DNA of 64,000 nucleotides. Origin: Glossina fuscipes. Its lineage: Eukaryota > Arthropoda > Insecta > Diptera > Glossinidae. Position numbers and translations under genes: made by a program. The stretch's first letter is position 1. Each line of letters opens with the position of its first letter. The notes beneath the pieces are model-generated. The model was given only the letters and a program-made list of their open reading frames with translations, was not told where the DNA came from and ran no database searches. This document shows, piece after piece, positions 59,441-64,000 of this stretch. The stretch is from positions 42,980,319 through 43,044,318 of the forward strand of contig NW_023998414.1 in the NCBI RefSeq assembly GCF_014805625.2, given 5' to 3'.

Positions 59441-62400
59441 AAGGCACCTTTTTACAATGATGTAATCTTGAGGGAACCCGGAGGTTATTTTTGACTTTAA
59501 CAACACCATCAGTATGCATACTAGCGCTACGAAGCGTCAGTATATCGATTATATAATAGGATAGGATGTCGACAAATGGACTTAGTATGCTGCCTTTTAA
59601 AGGCTTACTTCCAATCTTGAATTTTTTATAATAAACGGAGCAAAATGTTTAAGGTAACAGTCAAGTAAGTCAATGGTGTTAGCAGAAAGGACCATACTGA
59701 CCGTTTGAGGAAATCGTTCGTGCCATATTTCTGAATTATGCGAAAGCGCCTGAGAGATGACTAACCGCGTAAGCGCGCGTTAATATAAATGGTGGAGGCC
59801 ATTTAGTAGTAATTACATTTCAATTTGAGATTTGATAAGATGTTATAATTAATTTTTTTTTGTTTTCGCTGTTTCTTAAGTTAGGTGCTAGATAAAGTTG
59901 AAAGATAATCTAATCAGCAAAAGCAGCTCGAAGGTCTTGCTAAATGTAAATAAGCCAAAAAAAGGTATCTGCAAATTTAGCTAACATTTCAGGATCTTGC
60001 AGTGTGTTTCAAATATTTTCACCTAATAGCATTTTGTTGCTTCTTATTTACACGAGTAGGCAATGTTTAAACATTTACTCATACAATCGATTATATGCGT
60101 ATAGAAATATATATTTGTGTATGTGTAGTGCCTCAAAACACAGATGACTAATTCTAATAGCGGAAGAATATACCGTCCGTTTTTTTATGAACACAAAACG
60201 AATTCCATATAGATGTGCTAAATTGCTTAGTTTAAGTAGTTGATGAGAACATAGCGGTACAGGTTGTCATATTTTAGAAAAAAAATTATACAGCAACTGA
60301 AGGATTTGTTAAAAACAAGTTAAAAAGACATTACACAGCGACAAGGGCAACTATATTAAATACCCGAGACAACTTTGCCTGCAACAATGCTTGGAATTGA
60401 AAATTTCTTACATGGAATGGGACGAAGCCCAATGAATGAATCCTAACTACATATGTAAGGAGTTGAAATGTAAAACCGAAAATTGATCACTGGATTGTGA
60501 ATCATCCTTGTTCATAGACTATTGAAAACTACATCTTGTCACACCTTGACACGTAAAGACCTGCTTTCCGTGGGAACTCTTATATGGCAAGGGTTCCGAC
60601 AACTAGATCCATGTGGTACAAGCTCAGTAAAAGAATATATTTAAATGTGAAATCGCTGATTTGAATCAAGTTTCCAAAAATGATTCCCTTCCCGTATCCA
60701 TTTGCAGTGGAGTACGTCCGTGGATCCAATCATGTCAGAGTGGTAAGTGTCATCAGAATATCGCAAATGAACACAACAATCCATTGAAGGACATCAAACG
60801 GGTGGGCAAATGATGACGGATGGATTCATCTCGAGTCGAGGCCCTGTGTGTGTGTGTGTGTGTATGTGTGTATGTGTTTTGTATATGCTTGCATCGATAC
60901 GAACTTAATGTAGGAAAGCACACACGGGCGGATTGAACGGGAAAAACATATTTGATGACACGATAAAATGTTCGTTCATATTGCAATGCTATGTATTAAA
61001 CGATATCGCTGTATTCAAACGTGCTCCTGCGGACATTAATACTAGCCCGCACTATTATTACGTAACATACATTTTTTGCGTTGCGTAATTTGCACTTAGC
61101 TACTTAGTTGCTCAATAACCAACGCAAGCAATTCCTTGAAGGCTTTAAACTTCCCATTGGTGACTTTAAAGGGGATTAAGGTAAATTCATTTTTTTTTTT
61201 TTTTTTTTGTTTAATAAAAAAAAAAAAGATAACATTGATTTGTTGAATCTTTTTCAAAAAAAAAGTTTCAATATCTCATTTATTTCTCCTTCGAATTCAG
61301 ATTCGTGCGAAATTCAGGGCGTGTTTAAAGCGTCCATCATCGCGATACATCGCTTAACAGGTGTGTATGCAAAAATAATATGAAACGAACGCTTTTCTCT
61401 TTCAACTCATAATACAATCATTGCACACACATTAACAAATAATGATTAATAACAGAGGATGGTTAAGCGTTTTTTTTTTTTTTTTTTTAATTTTTAATTT
61501 TGAAATAAAAAAGAAGCAGGATTTTTTTTTTTTGCGTTTTGTTTCCATCACACTGTTAATATAATAATAAAAAAAACCAGAAACACTAAAAGAGGCATTA
61601 AAAGCTCTTTATAAAATTTTAATTCACTTCTATTCCACGTTTGCTAAGCATAAAATATTATTTTAAAAATTTGTCATTAATTTTTATGACAAAAAGTGGC
61701 CAACTGGACCTGTTGAAAAAAGTTACTTTATTTATGCATATACATACATGTATTTATATATATGTACATATATGTGTATATATATTTTTAACAGTTTGCC
61801 TCAAAATATTTTAATTTTATACATCTCCGTCCTTTACTAAACATCTTGTCACTCTTTTGCAAATCTTTTTATGAGAGAAAAAGTGCTCTTTTTTCTGTGT
61901 TTCTGTCTTTTCGTCTTCTTCTTTCGTTTGTGGTACATTTGTCAAAATATTAAATCTATCACCCTTTTCTATTGTACGACGCTATGATAGATCTTTCCTC
62001 GTATGAAGACAAAACACGAAATGCTGACGTCAGTCGGTATTTGATTCGTACTGCATTCAGTATTCGTTTTAAGCGAAGAAATTTGTATAACGTACTTATG
62101 TTTTTATTGCTGAATTTGTCAACACATAATTGCACATCTTGAATTCCAAGCAAAAAAAAAAAAAAAAAAAGAGAAGAAAAAGAAAAAAGTTAATTTTAAT
62201 AAATCTTTAACGTGCTTTTGCTGCTGCTGTGCAGATCTGTTATCAGCCAAAGGTTACTCCAGCCAGTAATTTTACTAAGCCACCATATAGAAAATTACTT
62301 AAATATTTTACGCCGTGGGTAAAAGCGTGAAAGAAAGGGTTAATAATCATGATATTCATTTTTTTTTTTTTTTTAAATATTTTTTTTATTATTATTTTTA

Positions 62401-63000
62401 TTGCTAAAGACCTGTTGCTTTGTTTTTTTACCATCTTGTGGCAGTAGTGTCTGGGTGTGTTCGCTTATTTCTACAGCAGTTTTTGAAGCGATCAAGTAAA
62501 ATGAAAATTTCTGTCATATAATTTAAGACGCATATGGGCGAAAGTGCTTCCCATCTAACATTTTCACATCACGTTTACCCTTCAAGTATAGAGAATTTTC
62601 TTCTTTTTTTTCTCCTGGAGATCTCCAAGACCAATCGTCCAGAGGTGGTCTCTTATTCCCCTGGTGGATCTGTGTGTGCAGTCGATAAGTCTTACGACTG
62701 TACGGACTTGGCACATTCACCATAGCTACGGCTACCGCTTTGCGATTTGAATCCGAGAATACTCATTCATAATCTGTTGTACCTACTCGGCAACTCTTCC
62801 GGAAATGTATAAACCAAGTAAAATTATTGAAAGTCAACCGATTTATAAACGCACGCTTGTAAGGCCACATTTTCCATGAAATCCTAACCGATATTTTTAC
62901 TTGATTTAATCACACATTTTAAGCGTCGCAGGGAGAGCTTGTTTTATCGCAATACATTAAATTATATATGCATAGATTTTGATACTGTCTTCAAGAGATA
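59441..63000. other. Non-coding DNA with simple repeats
   Basis: No supported gene over 3.5 kb. It contains a (TG)n array (60,845-60,876), poly-T and poly-A tracts (61,190-61,228; 61,470-61,489; 62,152-62,170; 62,360-62,374) and a perfect-stem hairpin CAGTCG...CGACTG at about 62,679-62,700. Confidence 0.55.
60845..60876. repeat. (TG)n microsatellite
   Basis: TG run interrupted twice by TATG. Confidence 0.9.
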
Positions 63001-63002
63001 TT

Positions 63003-63080
63003 TCGGGATTCGAGTCTTATGTGGGCCCGAACCATGCCTTACATGGTAAGATGCTTATCAACCGCCGTCTGGTAACAGCT
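63003..63080 (-). repeat. tRNA-like fragment, possibly a SINE head
   Basis: Read on the minus strand, it contains GGTTGATAAGCATCTTACCA TGTAAGGC and, 30 bases on, GACTCGAATCCCG, which fits a T-loop/B-box (GxTCGAATCC). The first part resembles a D-arm plus anticodon arm with paired CTTAC/GTAAG. No acceptor stem pairs, so it is not a functional tRNA gene. It may be a tRNA-derived SINE remnant or coincidence. Confidence 0.25.
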
Positions 63081-64000
63081 TTAAAATTGATCTGTTGAAT
63101 ATAAGAAGCTTTCTACGACTTATCGCGCCGAATCAATGAGAGCTTCTTTTTTTTTTTTTTCTTTTTTTTCTGAGAAGGCGTATCTTTAAAATCCGACCCA
63201 AGTTGTGGTTTTGATTTGCTTTCATTTACCTAATTAGTTAGTCGGCGTTTAGGCAGAAAAAATTTTATTAAAAATTAAAATAATATTTGAACAAAACTGC
63301 CCGCCCAACTTTCCAATTCCAACTTTCCAAAAATCGAAACTAAGTTTTAAATGGAACTCTACAGCCCGCCGTTGCATGTAGCAATCCCTTAGCTTGCGGC
63401 GAGAAGATGAAGCTTTTTAGATATCAATTAAGTTTGCAATAAAAACAATTTACTCTAATGGCGTTTTAAAAAAATTTCACATAACCATTAATCTATGCGT
63501 GAAAATATTTCCCTCATCCTCATCATCTTAGGCACTAAATTTCTATGTAGGATTGGCTGGCATCAAATGACAACCAATAACTTAACCCTTTCCTCAATCA
63601 TTATCCCTTTAATATGTTTCGCAGTTTCTGTTCGTTTTTTCATAAATTATACGAAAAATATGCAAACAAATAAATAAAATCGAAGAAAATTGAAAATTTC
63701 ATCAAATTCCAACGAATATTAGTATAATTTTAGTATAAAAGCTAAGAGAAGCCCATTAAATGCACTAAAGCAGAAAAAAAAGCAATTATGAGGAAAAGGT
63801 GCGATTAAAAGTAATTTTTAATAGATTTCTGGAGGGAGAGGGAGAGAGAGAGAGGAAGAGAAAGGGAGAACTGGACACCTCACTTCTTCTTACCATAATC
63901 ATCATACCACTAATCGTCGTTATTATTGATGGGCAATCAAAAAAAAAAAAAAAAAAGAAGCCGCTTTTAACTCGCCTTGCATAGCAAGTATATCACCTCC
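63081..64000. other. Non-coding right edge
   Basis: AT-rich with a poly-T tract at 63,147-63,170, a (GA)n array at 63,831-63,870 and poly-A at 63,940-63,956. No gene supported. Confidence 0.55.

Overview
This window is nuclear DNA of a higher (schizophoran) fly. The evidence is the AT-rich sequence with short introns (58-85 bp), GT-AG splice sites, very dense microsatellites and homopolymers, dispersed repeats carrying (TA)n and GTCY tracts like those known from Diptera, and degenerate mariner, Tc1 and non-LTR transposon remains. The proteins are clearly metazoan and fly-like. I cannot name the species; a calyptrate fly such as a tsetse or house-fly relative would fit. One 100-N assembly gap lies inside a poly-T run at 6.44-6.62 kb.

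Gene-rich part, 0-15.3 kb. From left to right: a possible unidentified pair of terminal exons (0.49-0.73 kb, +); a four-exon sarcoplasmic-type EF-hand protein (1.74-3.06 kb, -); a two-exon SREK1IP1-like zinc-knuckle splicing cofactor (6.79-7.47 kb, -); head-to-head with it the intronless AP-3 adaptor beta subunit, the fly ruby gene (8.05-11.57 kb, +); and a complete six-exon SLC12A8-type cation-chloride cotransporter family member (12.74-15.20 kb, +). These are housekeeping or membrane-traffic genes and do not form a pathway.

Sparse middle, 15.3-29 kb. This is AT-rich DNA with a possible 5' non-coding exon ending in a strong splice donor at 21,355. An intronless 274-residue protein of unknown function is encoded on the opposite strand (22.37-23.19 kb), followed by a field of dispersed GTCY-bearing repeats (24-28.5 kb).

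29.0-33.4 kb holds a four-exon gene for a 1430-residue secreted, Thr/Ser-rich protein with about nine diverged copies of a leucine-rich helical motif and a compact conserved-looking C-terminus. I could not assign it to a family.

33.5-64 kb has no recognisable complete gene. It contains relicts of two different mariner transposases, one internally deleted Tc1-like element, one further Tc1-like remnant, two non-LTR reverse-transcriptase C-terminal fragments, several members of two dispersed repeat families (one about 890 bp with 14-bp perfect terminal inverted repeats), many CT/GA, TG and AT microsatellites, one isolated coding-exon candidate on the minus strand (57.8 kb) and one candidate 44-codon membrane micro-ORF (50.5 kb). 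The long gene-poor stretch could be intergenic DNA or intron of a larger gene.

I found no clearly new multi-gene system. The most unusual items are the repeat-helix secreted protein with its open 75-nt intron, the TIR-bearing GTCY repeat family, and the Tc1 deletion derivative that joins the helix-turn-helix region to the extreme C-terminus of its transposase.
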